NCBI GenBank assembly: GCA_035772405.1
Contig: JAYKKM010000079.1
Location: 635,001 to 699,000, forward strand
From: Chrysogorgia sp. JL179-B06
Taxonomy: Eukaryota > Cnidaria > Anthozoa > Scleralcyonacea > Chrysogorgiidae
Reading direction: 5' to 3'
Length of the DNA: 64,000 bases
Part shown: positions 1 to 10,924 of the stretch, piece after piece
How the letters are laid out: each line of letters begins with the position of its first letter
Position numbering within the stretch: position 1 is the first letter of the stretch
Notes under the pieces: model-generated
Told to the model about the DNA's origin: nothing
What the model saw: the letters and a program-made list of their open reading frames with translations, nothing else
Database searches by the model: none
Position numbers and translations under genes: made by a program

Positions 1-69
1 ACAAGTATTTGTGATAACGGCAAGACTCGTCCCAGGTTTAAATACCGTATTTAACCTTGCCCTGTCATC

Positions 70-148
70 TGAGTTCTATAGTGGCGCGGTTAGAAGGTCT
101 GTCTAGCATTCAGAAGGTTGCGGGTTCGAATCCTGTCTGGAGCTCAGA
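70..148 (+). repeat. tRNA-like sequence with intact B box
   Basis: GGTTCGAATCC (B box) is at about 123-133, with an A-box-like TAGTGGCGCGGTTAGAAGG about 45 bases upstream. The T arm can fold but the acceptor stem is poor, so a tRNA-derived SINE head or tRNA pseudogene is likelier than a tRNA gene. Confidence 0.45.
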
Positions 149-255
149 GTTTTTGACAACATAACATATCTTGCAAAACCTTTACAACAGTACTATCTTC
201 ATTACAAATTAACCGAACTGCGAGGTCTGTATAGAGAAAGAATTTGCTTGAGATT

Positions 256-816
256 TTAAAGTGGTACTACGATGAAAATTCATAACCTTTTTTTAGATTT
301 TCTTTAGCATGGAATAGTATTTCAGGGTCGAAAGTGATCATCGATGTAAAAAAAACTAAAAAATGGTATTTTGAAGATAATATTTTGAGCTCTGAGATCG
401 CTACTATTTAGGCCACCATTTTTCCAAGTGAGCCCGCAATTTAAAAAGGTCATATTGTTTGTGACGTCAGACTCTCAATGCTACTCCTGAATTTCAGTCG
501 ACGTTACTTGTTTTCTTCGAGAAGTAGATGAAATGTCCAGCCTTTCAGACGAAGAATTTGAAAAATGGGCCTTGATCACTATGGATTTATATGACGAATT
601 AGCCACGTGAAGTCTTCGCGTTGAGAGTCTGACGTCACTTCCGATCATTACGGATCGATTAATGGCGGACATAACAACTCTAGATTCGGAGTAAGAAAAA
701 TAATACTTGCCATCGTCGAATCGCAAAATGGTTTCGAGCAAGTAATATTTAGCAGCTCTGCTTTATAAATACGTAAAATATCGATAGGCAAAAATTTGAT
801 CGTAGTACCGCTTTAA
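256..816. mobile_element. TTAA-ended MITE (copy 1) nested in an older foldback
   Basis: Ends TTAAAGTGGTACTACGAT and, inverted, ATCGTAGTACCGCTTTAA. It sits inside another short foldback (about 206-873) that begins TTAACCGAACTGCGAGGTCT and ends GCGAGGTTAATAA. An uninterrupted relative of that outer foldback is at 1461-1567. A second copy of the inner element is at 6600-7767. No coding capacity; receptor A intron or 3' region. Confidence 0.7.
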
Positions 817-1075
817 ACTGAACCCGAAGACAAATACTTCCCCGAGCAGATTGAGTAAGCGAGGTTAATAAGGTTTTTAACGTTGTTTTGTGTTGCAAAG
901 TGGTGGTTAAAGTTTGTATGCTTGTTTTTCAGGCACTGAATTACGAACTTTTCCCGCAAAAACCTTTACACGGCTAATCAGCCAATCAGCGTGCGTCATT
1001 TCGTGACCGGAAAATGAAGGCAGCTATACAATAAACTATGTCGGAATATTCCACTATTAAATTATCATCTTTTAC

Positions 1076-1155
1076 CTTGTTTGTTTGTCTCCGAAAGTGC
1101 ATTCTGTACGAATGCAGTGGTTCGTTAATTCCTTAGCAATTATTTCACGGAGATC
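1076..1155 (-). CDS. Receptor A exon 22: SEA-like juxtamembrane segment
   Basis: Phase 0 in, phase 2 out, 80 bases. Acceptor TTTTTTCAG|GATC, donor ACAAG|GTAAAA. Encodes DLREIIAKELTNHC, then TECTFGDKQT. Same length and borders as receptor B 38370-38449. It shows that receptor A continues left; its transmembrane and tail exons lie outside the window. Confidence 0.85.
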
Positions 1156-1460
1156 CTGAAAAAACAACAACGACAATAATTGGTGAAAGAAAATCTTATG
1201 TTTTCTTACAATAACAAAGTGTTTGGAAGTGCTTCGTTGCCAACTTGACGTGGTAAATACTTTGGAGATACGCTACATGAGTCTTCTCAGAAAATAATAT
1301 TAATAATAAAGACGTTTTAGGAGCATTATACAATAGTCTCAATGCTTTTATACAACAATACATTGATTCGTAAAGTTACTTAAGTTACAGATACTTGTAA
1401 AACTAATTATATTATCAAATCAAAACTACGACATATATAACCAATAATAAAGAATTATAT

Positions 1461-1567
1461 ATTAACCGAGTGCGAGGTCTGTACGGTAAAGTATTTTCCT
1501 AGCGAGGTCTGTGCGAAAAAACCGAAGGCAAATACTTTACCGTGCAGACCAAGCAAACGAGGTTAAT
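1461..1567. repeat. Short TTAACC...GGTTAA foldback element
   Basis: About 107 bases with inverted ends TTAACCGAGTGCGAGGTCTG and CAAACGAGGTTAA. It is the unfilled form of the outer element at 206-873. The rest of 1156-2986 is intron of receptor A with LINE fragments (separate entries). Confidence 0.5.
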
Positions 1568-1897
1568 AAGACATTTATTATATGGCTTTTGGTTCATTTT
1601 GTTCTCTGTTTTTAACGTTGTGTTTGTCTTCAGATGTTACCGTTTACCTTATACATCTGAGCTTGTTGATTTCGCTTCATGTTTACACGCGTTACTGGTC
1701 GTTAGGCATTCATTTTCTTCACTTATAGATAAACAGCTTTCAAGAAAAGCAGCACTAATGTTCCAGGACGTGTTATTGTTCGAACTTTTTCGACGAACAT
1801 ACTCAAATCCTCTTTTATTTTCATCTAAATCAACTCAGAAATTTTCCCGCCAAAACTTACCAGTCCGGAAAAAAACTATGATAAGTACAAAATTATC

Positions 1898-2040
1898 AAT
1901 TTGAAAAAAAGGAAAGTCTTAAGTGCGGACTTAAAACTACTTAGATTAGTCAGTTCTTTTAATTTGCTCTGGTAATGAATTCCAGAGTTTTACAGCAGCA
2001 ACCGAGAATGTTCTGTCTCTATATGAAGAATGGTATTGGA
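1898..2040 (-). mobile_element. LINE 3'-end fragment (CR1/L2-like), minus
   Basis: The minus strand encodes the NSLP-type C-terminus of a non-LTR reverse transcriptase (ELTNLSSFKSALKTFLF-like). A matching tail with (TTA)n lies at about 1296-1345, separated by about 550 bases of insertion. Same family as 19970-20330 and 41790-42060. Confidence 0.5.
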
Positions 2041-2169
2041 TTTTGGCTTCAATTTTGCAGATCATCGATGATCTTAAAGTGCAGCATGGTTATATCGAGT
2101 CAGTAAATCACTAAGGCGGTCTTGATGTTTAAAACAATGAAACACCTTACTCCGGTGTACTTGCAAAAT

Positions 2170-2380
2170 TTATTTACGCTCCGCAGCACAGAATACAACC
2201 TAAGGAATGCAGATAATAAATAGAACTTGCCAAAGCCACGTATACAAACTATCTTAAAAGAAGTTTTAGTTATAGTGGGGCTTTCCTGTGGAACAACTTG
2301 CCCCAACGTTTACGTACGATGGACTCACTGACAAATTTAAAAACTGAAATTGATCAACATTATAATAATATTTAGTTGGA
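2170..2380 (+). mobile_element. LINE 3'-end fragment, plus
   Basis: The plus strand encodes KRSFSYSGAFLWNNLPQRLR, then TMDSLTNLKTEIDQHYNNI and a stop: the typical end of a CR1/L2-like reverse transcriptase. Heavily 5' truncated. Confidence 0.6.
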
Positions 2381-2505
2381 CTCCCACACGGCAATCTTGT
2401 AAAACAGTATTATTATTTTTTAATTTGTAATATTTTAATATTATTTTAACCTAGTATATAATTTTGTAATTACTGAATGATTCTATACCGTGCTGAAATA
2501 AAGTA

Positions 2506-2800
2506 TGTATGTATGTATGTATATGTATGATATATAAATAGATGCCTGGCAATGTAAAGCTTTCAAAGTAATCAACAGTATCTTGAAAATAATCGTGGTT
2601 CTCACTGGCAACCAGTGAAGATTACTAAGCACAGGGGAAATATCTGATTTAACCCTTGCAACAAGTCTGGCAGCTGTATTCTGAATAATTTGCTGTAAAT
2701 TTCTCAATTCAGCTTCTGGTAAGCCATATAAGGATGTTATCGCAACTGTCAAGACTATATGTGGATTGACAAGATATTTACGGATCAGTCCAACAAGGGA
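2506..2800 (-). mobile_element. LINE reverse transcriptase fragment, minus
   Basis: The minus strand encodes NLQQIIQNTAARLVARVKSD, then LSNLHWLPVRTTIIFKILLI, the thumb region typical of CR1/L2-type elements. The element's 3' side ends in a (TGTA)n tract at 2506-2527. Confidence 0.6.
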
Positions 2801-2986
2801 ATTTCGTGCTTCGAGAAATGGCCGACCGAGCGTGCAATGCACCACGGTTTTGACACTTGCTCAAGATTTTTCTCAAATGAGCAACGAAGATGCAATTGGC
2901 GCCAAAATTTACGAATCTCGTAGTCGTTGTCGTAGGTGTTTTGTTTTCTCTGAAGAAACTAAACTAAAGAAAGAGGTTCCACTCAC

Positions 2987-3030
2987 TACATTGTTTTCAG
3001 ATATAAAGGATATCTTGACTGAGTTTCCTC
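2987..3030 (-). CDS. Receptor A exon 21: 44-base microexon, SEA-like start
   Basis: Phase 1 in, phase 0 out. Acceptor TTTGTTTAG|GA, donor AATGTA|GTGAGT. Encodes GNSVKISFISENNV. Found by matching phase and sequence to receptor B's 41-base exon at 40297-40337 (TSVVKISFESENV). It links the GCC2/GCC3-like exon to the DLR exon and is required to keep the frame. Confidence 0.8.
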
Positions 3031-3089
3031 CTAAACAAACAAAAACACGCTTGGTTATTTATATGTTCGTTTTGAATGAGATACTGGAA

Positions 3090-3625
3090 AGGAATATAAA
3101 GGAATGAAACACTGAGGTTTTGAACGAAGGTCTTTCATCAAAGTGAAATGAGAAAGGTAGTGAACTACCAAAATAAAGGAATGAAACACTGATGTCTTGA
3201 GAGAAGGTCCTTCAACAAAGTGAAATGAGAAAGGTAGTGAACTACCGAAATAAAGGAATGAAACACTGACATTTTGAGAGAAGGGCGTTCATCAAAGTGA
3301 AACGAGAAAGGTAGTGAACTACCAAAATAAAGGAATGAAACACTGAGGTTTTGAGAGAAGGTCCTTCATCAAAGTAAAATGAGAAAGGAAGTAAAATGAG
3401 AAAGGTAGTGAACTACCAAAATAAAGGAATGAAACACTGAGGTTTTGAGTGAAGGTTCTTCATCAAAGTGAAACGAGAAAGGTAGTGAACTACCAAAATA
3501 AAGGAATGAAACACTGAGGTTTTGAGTAAAGGACCTTCATCAAAGTGAAATGAGAAAGGTAGTGAACTACCGAAATAAAGGAATGAACACTGAGGTTTTG
3601 AGCGCAGGCGATCCTTTATCATAGA
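3090..3625. repeat. Minisatellite, about 78-base unit, about 7 copies
   Basis: Each unit starts near AATAAAGGAATGAAACACTG and contains GAAAGGTAGTGAACTACC, itself an inverted repeat (GGTAGTGAACTACC). Copies start near 3172, 3250, 3328, 3419, 3497 and 3574. Fills most of the receptor A intron between the microexon and the GCC2/GCC3-like exon. Receptor B lacks it. Confidence 0.85.
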
Positions 3626-3834
3626 CAAATATGAGGCCGCGGGGTGACTAAAAAGATACTAAGTCTTATATATATGTAAGTGAGCGGGGAATATGAAAGT
3701 GATGCAACCAATTAAAATCTACACATGTGAAATTAATAGAGAGGCAGATGGTAAAGATAGATTGTAAAGATTAGGCCATGTGGTGAAATTTAATGCGCGG
3801 AGGAAGACAGGATGGTCTATGGATTATAACGTAC

Positions 3835-4017
3835 CGTAATCCAAGAAGCAATTCTCTGCTCCTTTGGTTGGTGACGTCATTGTGGATGTTGGTGACGTCG
3901 TTCTGGATGTACATGACATGCAAGATGTTTGCCTCGCGGAGTCCTGGTAATGATTTACGTCACATTCTTTACATTTCGAGCTTGTCCGATCGTGAAAGCT
4001 TCCCGGGGGGCATGGAA
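3835..4017 (-). CDS. Receptor A exon 20: GCC2/GCC3-like (ephrin-receptor-like) module
   Basis: Phase 1-1, 183 bases. Reads PCPPGSFHDRTSSKCKECDV, then NHYQDSARQTSCMSC. The CPPGSF, CxxC and YQD-x5-C-x2-C pattern is the GCC2/GCC3 or ephrin-receptor-like Cys-rich repeat. A Thr/Ser-rich stretch (SRTTSPTSTMTSPT) follows and could carry O-glycans. Confidence 0.9.
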
Positions 4018-4119
4018 CTAGACGAAAAACAATGAACAATTTCAAGGTGGTTATTTCGGCTCTCTTAACGTTCTTATTGATTTGTGGTTTGAAGTATGAA
4101 AGGTGTAACTATAACTTAC

Positions 4120-4185
4120 CACAAACGTTATCTTTGATTTCTGACCCAGCAGGGCATTTATCACCTGGTTCTGGTCTCGTCGTTT
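4120..4185 (-). CDS. Receptor A exon 19: short Cys exon before GCC2/GCC3-like
   Basis: Phase 1-1 mini-exon of 66 bases, too short to show as an open frame of its own. Acceptor TTTCAG|AA, donor TTTGTG|GTAAGT. Encodes TTRPEPGDKCPAGSEIKDNVC. The receptor B homologue (42616-42687) keeps KC-AGSE-DN-VC and both splice sites. It supplies the first cysteines of the GCC2/GCC3-like module that follows after a 102-base intron. Confidence 0.85.
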
Positions 4186-4199
4186 CTGAAACAACAAAA

Positions 4200-4690
4200 T
4201 TAATAGGATTTCTCGGATAAAAATAAAGGTCTTAATTTCAGTCTTAAAGCTTTCCAAAGAAGAGCACTGTCGAATCAAGTTTGGTAGCGAGTTCCATAGT
4301 TTTGGCGCAGCAACAAGGAAAGTCCGTTCCATAGGTTTTCAGCTTTGCCGAGGGTACTTGTAGTAGTTTGTTTGAGGATGATATGACCTGAGTCGTCTTG
4401 AAGGAGCATATTTACATGGCATATCTCCAATGTAAATATATAGGTGCTAAGTCGTTAAGGGCTTTGAATGTTAGAAGCTGGATTTTATATTTGATACGCT
4501 CATCAATCGGTAGCCAATGTAGCTAGCTGTTTTAGTATTGGTGTAATATGTTCATATTTACGACTGCCTGTTATAAGACGAGCAGAAAAGTTTTGAACAC
4601 GTTGTAATCTGTCAATAAGATATCGTGGTAGACCGAAGAGAAGTAAATTACAGTGTAGTTTGGTAGTATTAATGAACGCATGGACCAACG
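4200..4690 (-). mobile_element. LINE reverse transcriptase fragment, minus
   Basis: The minus strand reads LQRVQNFSARLITGSRKYEH, a WLPIDERIKYKIQLLTFKAL-like stretch and VAAPKLWNSLPNLIRQCSSL across frame breaks. CR1/L2-like C-terminal part, inserted in the intron between receptor A exons 18 and 19. Confidence 0.65.
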
Positions 4691-4712
4691 TTCTTATATT
4701 GATTGTACTTAC

Positions 4713-4931
4713 GATAGCACTTCGGAGGGTTAAGATCGTTTATCGGAACATATTTCCCGACATTATTTCCCCGTATCCATTTCTTTCCTCCTTCACAACG
4801 GAGATTTAGAAAATCAGGAAATGCGGTTTCGTAGTTACTTCGGCATTTCACTTCGCATTTGAGTGAGTTGTTATCGTCGCTTGAGCAAGTAAGGTTACTC
4901 GATTGTTCATTGATGTCAAGATCTTTGCAGC
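4713..4931 (-). CDS. Receptor A exon 18: sushi-like module with extra cysteines
   Basis: Phase 1-1, 219 bases. Reads CKDLDINEQSSNLTC, KCEVKCRSNYETAFPDFLNL, RCEGGKKWIRG and LNPPKCY. The C-x-W-x-P-x-C end is sushi-like, but there are six cysteines, so it is a variant CCP. Acceptor and donor are matched in receptor B (43768-43974). Confidence 0.82.
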
Positions 4932-5104
4932 CTAGAGTATACGAACAATGTGAACTGTTAGAAATGTGAAATTGATCGTCCAGGTTGTTGTAGTCTTGAG
5001 AAAGACTATTGTTAGTGACTGACGTTTCGATGGCCTCAGTGGTGGTCATCTCCAGAGAATTAATACAAATAAGTCAGAAATATAAAAGATAGGAAAAAAT
5101 ATAT

Positions 5105-5345
5105 ATACAATTGATATCTAAAATAAAACAAGGAATTTAAGCTGTAAAATTAAAAATTTATAGTCATTATAAAGTTTCTTAAAATCATTTACTGATGCTG
5201 CTCTCCTCACGTAAGTTGCAAGGTCGTTATAAGTCTTTGGATCATAATACTTAAAAGAACGTTTCGTACATTCTAGTTTAATTGATGGTAAATCTATTCT
5301 CTCACTAGACCTAGTATTATGATCATGAATACTATTATTCATATA
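5105..5345 (-). mobile_element. LINE 3'-end fragment, minus
   Basis: The minus strand encodes NNSIHDHNTRSSERIDLPSI, then a FKYYDPKTYNDLATYVRRAA segment: the end of a non-LTR reverse transcriptase. Decayed, no start. Confidence 0.55.
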
Positions 5346-5644
5346 GAAAAATAATGTCGTAAATAATCAGGAAAATCATCAGCATTTATAAGTGATTTGT
5401 CATGCACCATTGTGCATATATATGCATTTCTCTTCTAGCATGTAGAGTAGTTCAAGTGTCTTGAGTTGGATCTCACCGTCACAGTACGGATTTGTTGTAA
5501 TTTTTCCCGCTTTCCTGGCCCTCAGAAAGATCTGATCCAAGTCTGATTAAAGAGAGCAGGAGTATAGAACTTTACTGGTTATTTACTTAGGTATTTCCAT
5601 TCAGAATAGGAATTTAAAATTCCGACAACGGACTACGTCAGTAT

Positions 5645-6010
5645 TTCGAGATGATTCAACGCAGAGCTGCTAGGTTCACTCAAAACGACTATTCTAGAAC
5701 TAGCCATGTCTCCTATGATTGACCACCTAAGCTGGGACACACTCGAACAACGTAGGTTACTGCATCAAGCCACCATGTTCTACAAGATCCATCAAGGTCT
5801 TGCAGGTATCAGTTTCCCTAACGAGGTGTGTCCTTTAAATAGAGTATCAAGATTGCCTAATACCTCCCCTTTTCAACAGATCCAATGCAGTGTCAATGTG
5901 TTCAAGTGTTCATTTTATCCACGAACAACATGGAATCACATTCCATTCAACAATATCTCCATTGTACCTGGCATTCTAAGTTTCAAAACACTTGTTTTTG
6001 TTTTGTTTTT
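5645..6010 (+). mobile_element. LINE reverse transcriptase fragment, plus
   Basis: The plus strand encodes MIDHLSWDTLEQRRLLHQAT, MFYKIHQGLAGI and the end NIVPGILSFKT-like, the CR1-like C-terminus. It is followed at 5995-6095 by a GT-rich run ending in poly-G with no coding sense. Confidence 0.65.
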
Positions 6011-6294
6011 GTTTGTTGTTGTATTTTTTTGTTATTGTTTATTGGGGGGTTGTTTTGGGGTGGGTTTTTTTCGGGGGGGGGGGGCGTTTCCCATCTTTCC
6101 TTCTCTTCCTAATGTGAAATATATCATGTAACTGCTTTCCATGTTAATATATAATTATATATCCATAGGTATATATATATTTAGTTATACTATAGTATAT
6201 CTATAAACCTCCTAGTATAGTGTAGTATTTCATTAAAGCATTAAAAACACTGCCTACGCAGCACTTGTTTACTACTTTACAGTTACTATCTTAC

Positions 6295-6498
6295 CACATA
6301 TCTCACTCTTAATAACATTGATGATTTTGCTCTTATTACACGCGGTTAACTCCAGAGCGCATTGGTTGCTATACGTTTTCCCGTCAGAGCCACAGACTGG
6401 TTTATACTCGTGTGTACAAACGTTGCAAACACATTTGCCAATGTTATCTTTCAATTCGCATGTTTGCCTGTATCCACAACGCACGTTACTGCAAACGT
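6295..6498 (-). CDS. Receptor A exon 17: follistatin/Kazal module
   Basis: Phase 1-1, 204 bases. [20 protein letters not shown] is the short follistatin-like part. [20 protein letters not shown] followed by C-x6-C is the Kazal part ([14 protein letters not shown] hallmark). Kazal modules often inhibit serine proteases, but in mosaic receptors they are frequently structural. Confidence 0.92.
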
Positions 6499-6599
6499 CT
6501 AGAATAACACAGAAAAATAGCATTAAAAGAAACGCCATTGAGTTAATATATTATTTTTATAAACTGATGACAATTATATATTCAAGTGAGAAAATATAA

Positions 6600-7767
6600 T
6601 TAAAGTGGTAGATTTTTTTTAACATAGAACAGTATTTCAGGGTCGAAAGTGATCATCGATTTAAAACAAAACTAAAAAATTGTATTTTGAAGTAAGTATT
6701 TTGAGCTCTGAGATCACTACTATTTAGGCCGTGCTAGAACGTGTTCCAAATGAGCCCGCAATAGGCCACTAAGAACGTGTTCCAAATGAGCCCGCAATTT
6801 TAAAAGGTAATATTGTTTGTGACGTCAGATTCTCAATGCTACGCCTGAATTTCAGTCGAGGTGACTTGTTTTCTTCGAGAAGTGGATGAAATGTCCGCTT
6901 TTCAGACGAAAAATTTGAAAAAAAGGACCTTGATCACTATGGATTTATTTGAAGAATTAACCATGTGGAGTCTTCGCGTTGAGAGTCTGACGTCACTTCC
7001 TTACGCTGGTCAGGAACATGATCGATTAATGGCGGACGTGAAAACTCCAGATTTCAGAGTCAGAAAAATAATACTTGCCATCGCCGAATCGCAAAACGGT
7101 TTCGACCGAGTAATATTTAGCAGCTCTGCTTTATAAATACGTAAAAATATCGATAGGTAAAAATTTGATCGTAGTACCACCATGGATAGTAAATAGACTG
7201 GATAGGAAACTGGTTGACGTCAGCGTGAAAACCTAGTTGAAATTCGTGATGTCACGAAGATGTCACGAGTACACAGATTTTGCTGAGTTTCTCTTCGACT
7301 TCTCCATATTTTCGTATTCAAGTAGCTATATTGAGATTCCAAAATGTTTCATCGTCTTACAAACCTGCCTAAGCCACGACCAAATGATCGAGGTAAATGT
7401 TGTTCGTCTTTGTTTCAGCTGTTTTCGTTTTGTGGTGAAGAAACTGGCGTCGCAAAACTACCGTTGTTTTAGTTGAAATTTGGGACGCATTTTTCACCGT
7501 CTAAAGTTGGATATTTTCGCCTAAAATGAGTAATGGTAGTCGGATATTCCATCGTAAAGTGGCATTGTGATATTTTTTGGTAGTTTGACTATCATTTTTA
7601 GCTGTATTATTGCTAAACGTTGCGATTTATGGTGATTTTGTGACATCACGATTTGCAACTGGTTTTCACGCGACCAACTGGTGCCTAAACCAATCAGCAT
7701 GCTGGAAACGTCGCACGTGATCTTAGTTTCCTATCCAGTCTATTTACTATCCATGGTACCACTTTAA
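6600..7767. mobile_element. TTAA-ended MITE (copy 2) with a second MITE inserted
   Basis: Ends TTAAAGTGGTA and TACCACTTTAA. Its body matches the element at 256-816 (GTGACGTCAG...GTTGAGAGTCTGACGTCACTT). Near its right end it is interrupted by the foldback at 7180-7756. It occupies the receptor A intron between Kazal and HYR 2. Confidence 0.7.
7180..7756. mobile_element. Foldback MITE nested in 6600-7767
   Basis: Inverted ends CCATGGATAGTAAATAGACT and AGTCTATTTACTATCCATGG of at least 30 bases, flanked by a 5-base duplication TACCA (7175-7179, 7757-7761). 577 bases. No transposase. Superfamily not assignable from this alone. Confidence 0.75.
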
Positions 7768-8043
7768 TAGTTTTACGGTGCTTGAGAAATAACGTTTTCA
7801 TTCTCGTATTTTATGCTTCTGGACGCCTCCATTTTCCTCGGCGACTCAATGTTGATGTACAGCGGTGGTTTTCTTTTCAATTGTGACGTCATTGACTTCT
7901 TGTCTTTTGTTTCTTGCACTCAATGCAGACGTCAAAATTGTCAACAAACCCCCGCTGTACAAATTTTTGAGCCGTCGAGGAAACTCTGAAATGGCGGCGT
8001 TTATTTTTTGACTTTATTATTAAAGTTAATAAAGACGAGATAC

Positions 8044-8292
8044 TGATTATTTTTATATAAAACGAGCAGGTTGCTGTGAGGCCAGCAGTATCAGTAGCTG
8101 AATAAGTGATGGTTGTTGTTCCCACAGGGTATTTTGACGACGTTGATATGCCTTGTGTCGTCTTTCTGACTTGTGCGTCAGAATTATCCGTGAATGTGGG
8201 AGAAACCCATGCGACGAATTCGCCATCTTGCTTGTCCGTGTACTTTGTAATGTCCTGGGGACAAGTGTTACCATAGCTAGGAGGCTCTGTGT
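8044..8292 (-). CDS. Receptor A exon 16: HYR domain 2
   Basis: Phase 1-1, 249 bases. Reads CPQDITKYTDKQDGEFVAWV, then PVGTTTITYSATDTAGLTAT and CSFYIKI: a second hyalin repeat. The donor is ATCA|GTATCT, weaker than the GTAAGT of receptor B, but in the same place. Confidence 0.9.
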
Positions 8293-8875
8293 CTACAAAA
8301 TAAACAACTTATTTCCAATTTATTCCTGCGAAAAACATTCTGAAAACTCTATAAGGATCAAGAGTGGTCGAAAGGGATTGACTAGGATCTTAAAGAATTA
8401 CTGTGGCAGCGCTGGCTGAGATTTTCAAGGTTTCGAGGGATCGTATAAATTAAGGGATTGACTAGGATCTTGTATTGTAGTTTTATTGCTGTTAATAAAC
8501 CAGGGCATGATACCAGTGTTTACTGAAGGGTTTACTCTGGCTAAAGATAATTAAATGATTATTATCTTGAATAATTGTGGCTGAGATCTTGGTTCTTCGT
8601 ATGTCAATAAACAAAATTAAATGTTCATTCCTGTAGGAGGAGTTTGTCCTATCTGGCGGTCGGAAATGGGGATCACCCATTACAGAGAGACATTAATTAA
8701 GCCAGAGAGTTTGACAGCTCAGAGTCAAACTGACAACAGTATTGTAACGTGCATGAACAGGAACCAAAGCCAAGTCCAAAAGGTGAATGACACGTGATAT
8801 ACCATTGTTTTATAATTTTACATGTGATCTATCATTGTTTCAACAACACTCCTTACCATAATTGTTTAAACAAAC
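8293..8875. other. Receptor A HYR-HYR intron, sequence shared with receptor B
   Basis: 583 bases. Blocks match receptor B 47097-47500, for example ATTCCTGCGAAAAACATT and GGGGATCACCCATTACAGAG. I find no exon with valid splice sites. It shows that the gene duplication copied introns and is not very old. Confidence 0.6.
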
Positions 8876-9130
8876 CTTTGACTTCAACTGAGAATCGACA
8901 GTAAGCTATTCGAGATTCGTCATCCGTTGCTTTGTATTCAATCATTCGTTCACCAATTCTTATTGTGACTGGAGGAACATATGTAGCTGGCGTCACAGTA
9001 ACGGTCGCTGGTTTTCCTTCGTAATCCGTCGCTGTTGGCACTGTCCAAGTGACTTGTTTAGTCGCTACACCTGGGTCTGTTACCACAATGATGTTGTTAG
9101 GACAGCTAGAAAACACTGGGTCGCTTTTTT
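8876..9130 (-). CDS. Receptor A exon 15: HYR domain 1
   Basis: Phase 1-1, 255 bases. Reads DPVFSSCPNNIIVVTDPGVA, VTWTVPTATDYEGKPATVTV and RMIEYKATDDESRIAYCRFS. The CP, V-W-x-P-x-A-x-D and I-x-Y-x-A-x-D-x-C-x-F signatures define the hyalin repeat. The receptor B homologue (48520-48774) is the same length. Confidence 0.92.
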
Positions 9131-9635
9131 CTAGAAAATAAATGAATTTCATATCAAATTCAACAGTTTTAACTCACGCAGACTATAGTAGACGGTGTAA
9201 CAACAACGTGTAGCAGAATTTAAAAGTGACCATTGTGATACTTGTATTCTTACCGGAAGAGAAAGATTGTAAGATTCTGGCGAATCTTTTATCTGATTGA
9301 ATACAATCGTCGGAAAAGAACCTATTACATTATTTTGTTTAAGTAGCTATTTATTTATTGCAAATTACCAGTAACCTTTTTAGTTTTACGCCATGATTTT
9401 TTTTGTATGTTAGGCACTTTTATTAAATTACTTATTTTTTATTCAGTGTCACCTCGAAAATGGCTTTTTTAGCAAATTTATACTATGGTATTAATTGATT
9501 GACAAGATTTGCAGGATGGAGTTCTCCTCTCATTAGCATCCAGTGTTTTATATGGAGATGTGAACCACCTCTTGAGACGTTACCGACCAAAACTGAAGAG
9601 TCTACCTTACCCATTAAACAAAATATCCATGTATA

Positions 9636-10184
9636 GGTTAGACAATGGTCACGCGAGTGCTCTATGGGATATAGAGTCCAGAGAATTAGATAGAAGGCCA
9701 CGATGGTCTTTTATCTAATAGACGACTTTCACGATCATGCGCAGTAGCAACAAATATTCAAATTTTCATCGTAGGTAAAAACAACTGTTTCAGCTGGAAA
9801 GAGCATATTGAAAATAGTAGAAGTGCAAAGTTTGAAAGGAATTGTTAAAAAAGGAAGAAGTTACACAAGCAGAAAGTTGGCCATTTCAAAAGGATTTATT
9901 AGTGATTTAATAAGGATTTTGGCTTGGCGGGCGGGCGTTGCACGCCAAGCCAAAATCCCTATTAAATCCATAGTGAAGAGCAAAACTTCCAAAGTGTGTA
10001 GGTTTCGCACTATTTGCCCGATTAGTTTCAAACTTTGCACTTTTACTATTTTTAATATGATCTTTCTAGCTAAAATAGTTACCTCATGAAATTTTGAAAT
10101 AAAATTGCTACTGCGCATGACCCTGAAACTCGTCTATTTGAGGGACTCTATATCCCGTAGGGCACGAGTGACCATTGTCTAACC
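9636..10184. mobile_element. Foldback element with inner palindrome
   Basis: Inverted ends GGTTAGACAATGGTCACGCG and, at the right, CGAGTGACCATTGTCTAACC. GTTGCTACTGCGCATGA-type inner arms and a central hairpin GGATTTTGGCTTGGCG...CGCCAAGCCAAAATCC (about 9914-9960) also pair. Non-autonomous DNA transposon or foldback; no target duplication is obvious. Confidence 0.65.
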
Positions 10185-10599
10185 GACTTAGAATATGGTC
10201 ACACCCACGAAGAATTTCTTTGTTCGTGTACTCCATATCCTCGTTAGTATGCTCTATATATAGAATACTAATGACGCTTTGTTTTCCTTTGTTTTAAAAG
10301 CCTTATTAGAGCATACTAATGAGTATATCTTACAGCAATTCAGACCGTTTATGGAATATAGAGCATTGAAATACTGTGCGGTGATTGGCTGAGTGGGGGT
10401 GACCATGTTCTAAGCACGCATGGATAGAGGTCTATGCTACTCAGATTTTGTATGTTTATATAACATCGATCATTATTAGACAGGGTATATCCACGGATAG
10501 ACAACTTGCATATGAATATTCATACCATTAGCAAACGTTTTCCAAAGCCGGAAGACAAACTTCAAACATGGCAAATGAAAGGAGTATTATTTAATACAA

Positions 10600-10860
10600 G
10601 ATAAATTGCTTGGATTGTAATTTTGTTTACATTAGACAAACTGATCGAGCGCTACGCACAAGAATTATAGAACACAGAAGAGAAGACAAGAATTCGAAAG
10701 TAGCACAACATGCAAATACGCAGAAACATGGATTTTGACAATACAACAATCATTGACAAAGCTGCGAATTATCATAAACGATTGTGTTTGGAAGCTTGGC
10801 ACTCCCAAAGGAACTCGAATGCAGTCAATGATCAATGATCAACATTTACATATCACTTTC
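10600..10860 (+). mobile_element. Penelope-like element fragment (GIY-YIG end)
   Basis: The plus strand encodes NFVYIRQTDRALRTRIIEHR, REDKNSKVAQHANTQKHG and, one frame on, YHKRLCLEAWHSQRNSNAVN. The YIxQTxRxLxxRxxEH pattern is a GIY-YIG-type endonuclease, as at the C-terminus of Penelope-like retroelements. Frameshifted remnant. Confidence 0.6.
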
Positions 10861-10924
10861 TTAGCACATTTATTTACATAATTTTGAACTTGTATATAAT
10901 AGAGCTATCTTTGCTTTTTAACAT

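Noticed and set aside
70..148. A functional tRNA gene
   Set aside because: B box is good but acceptor stem and anticodon arm do not fold convincingly.
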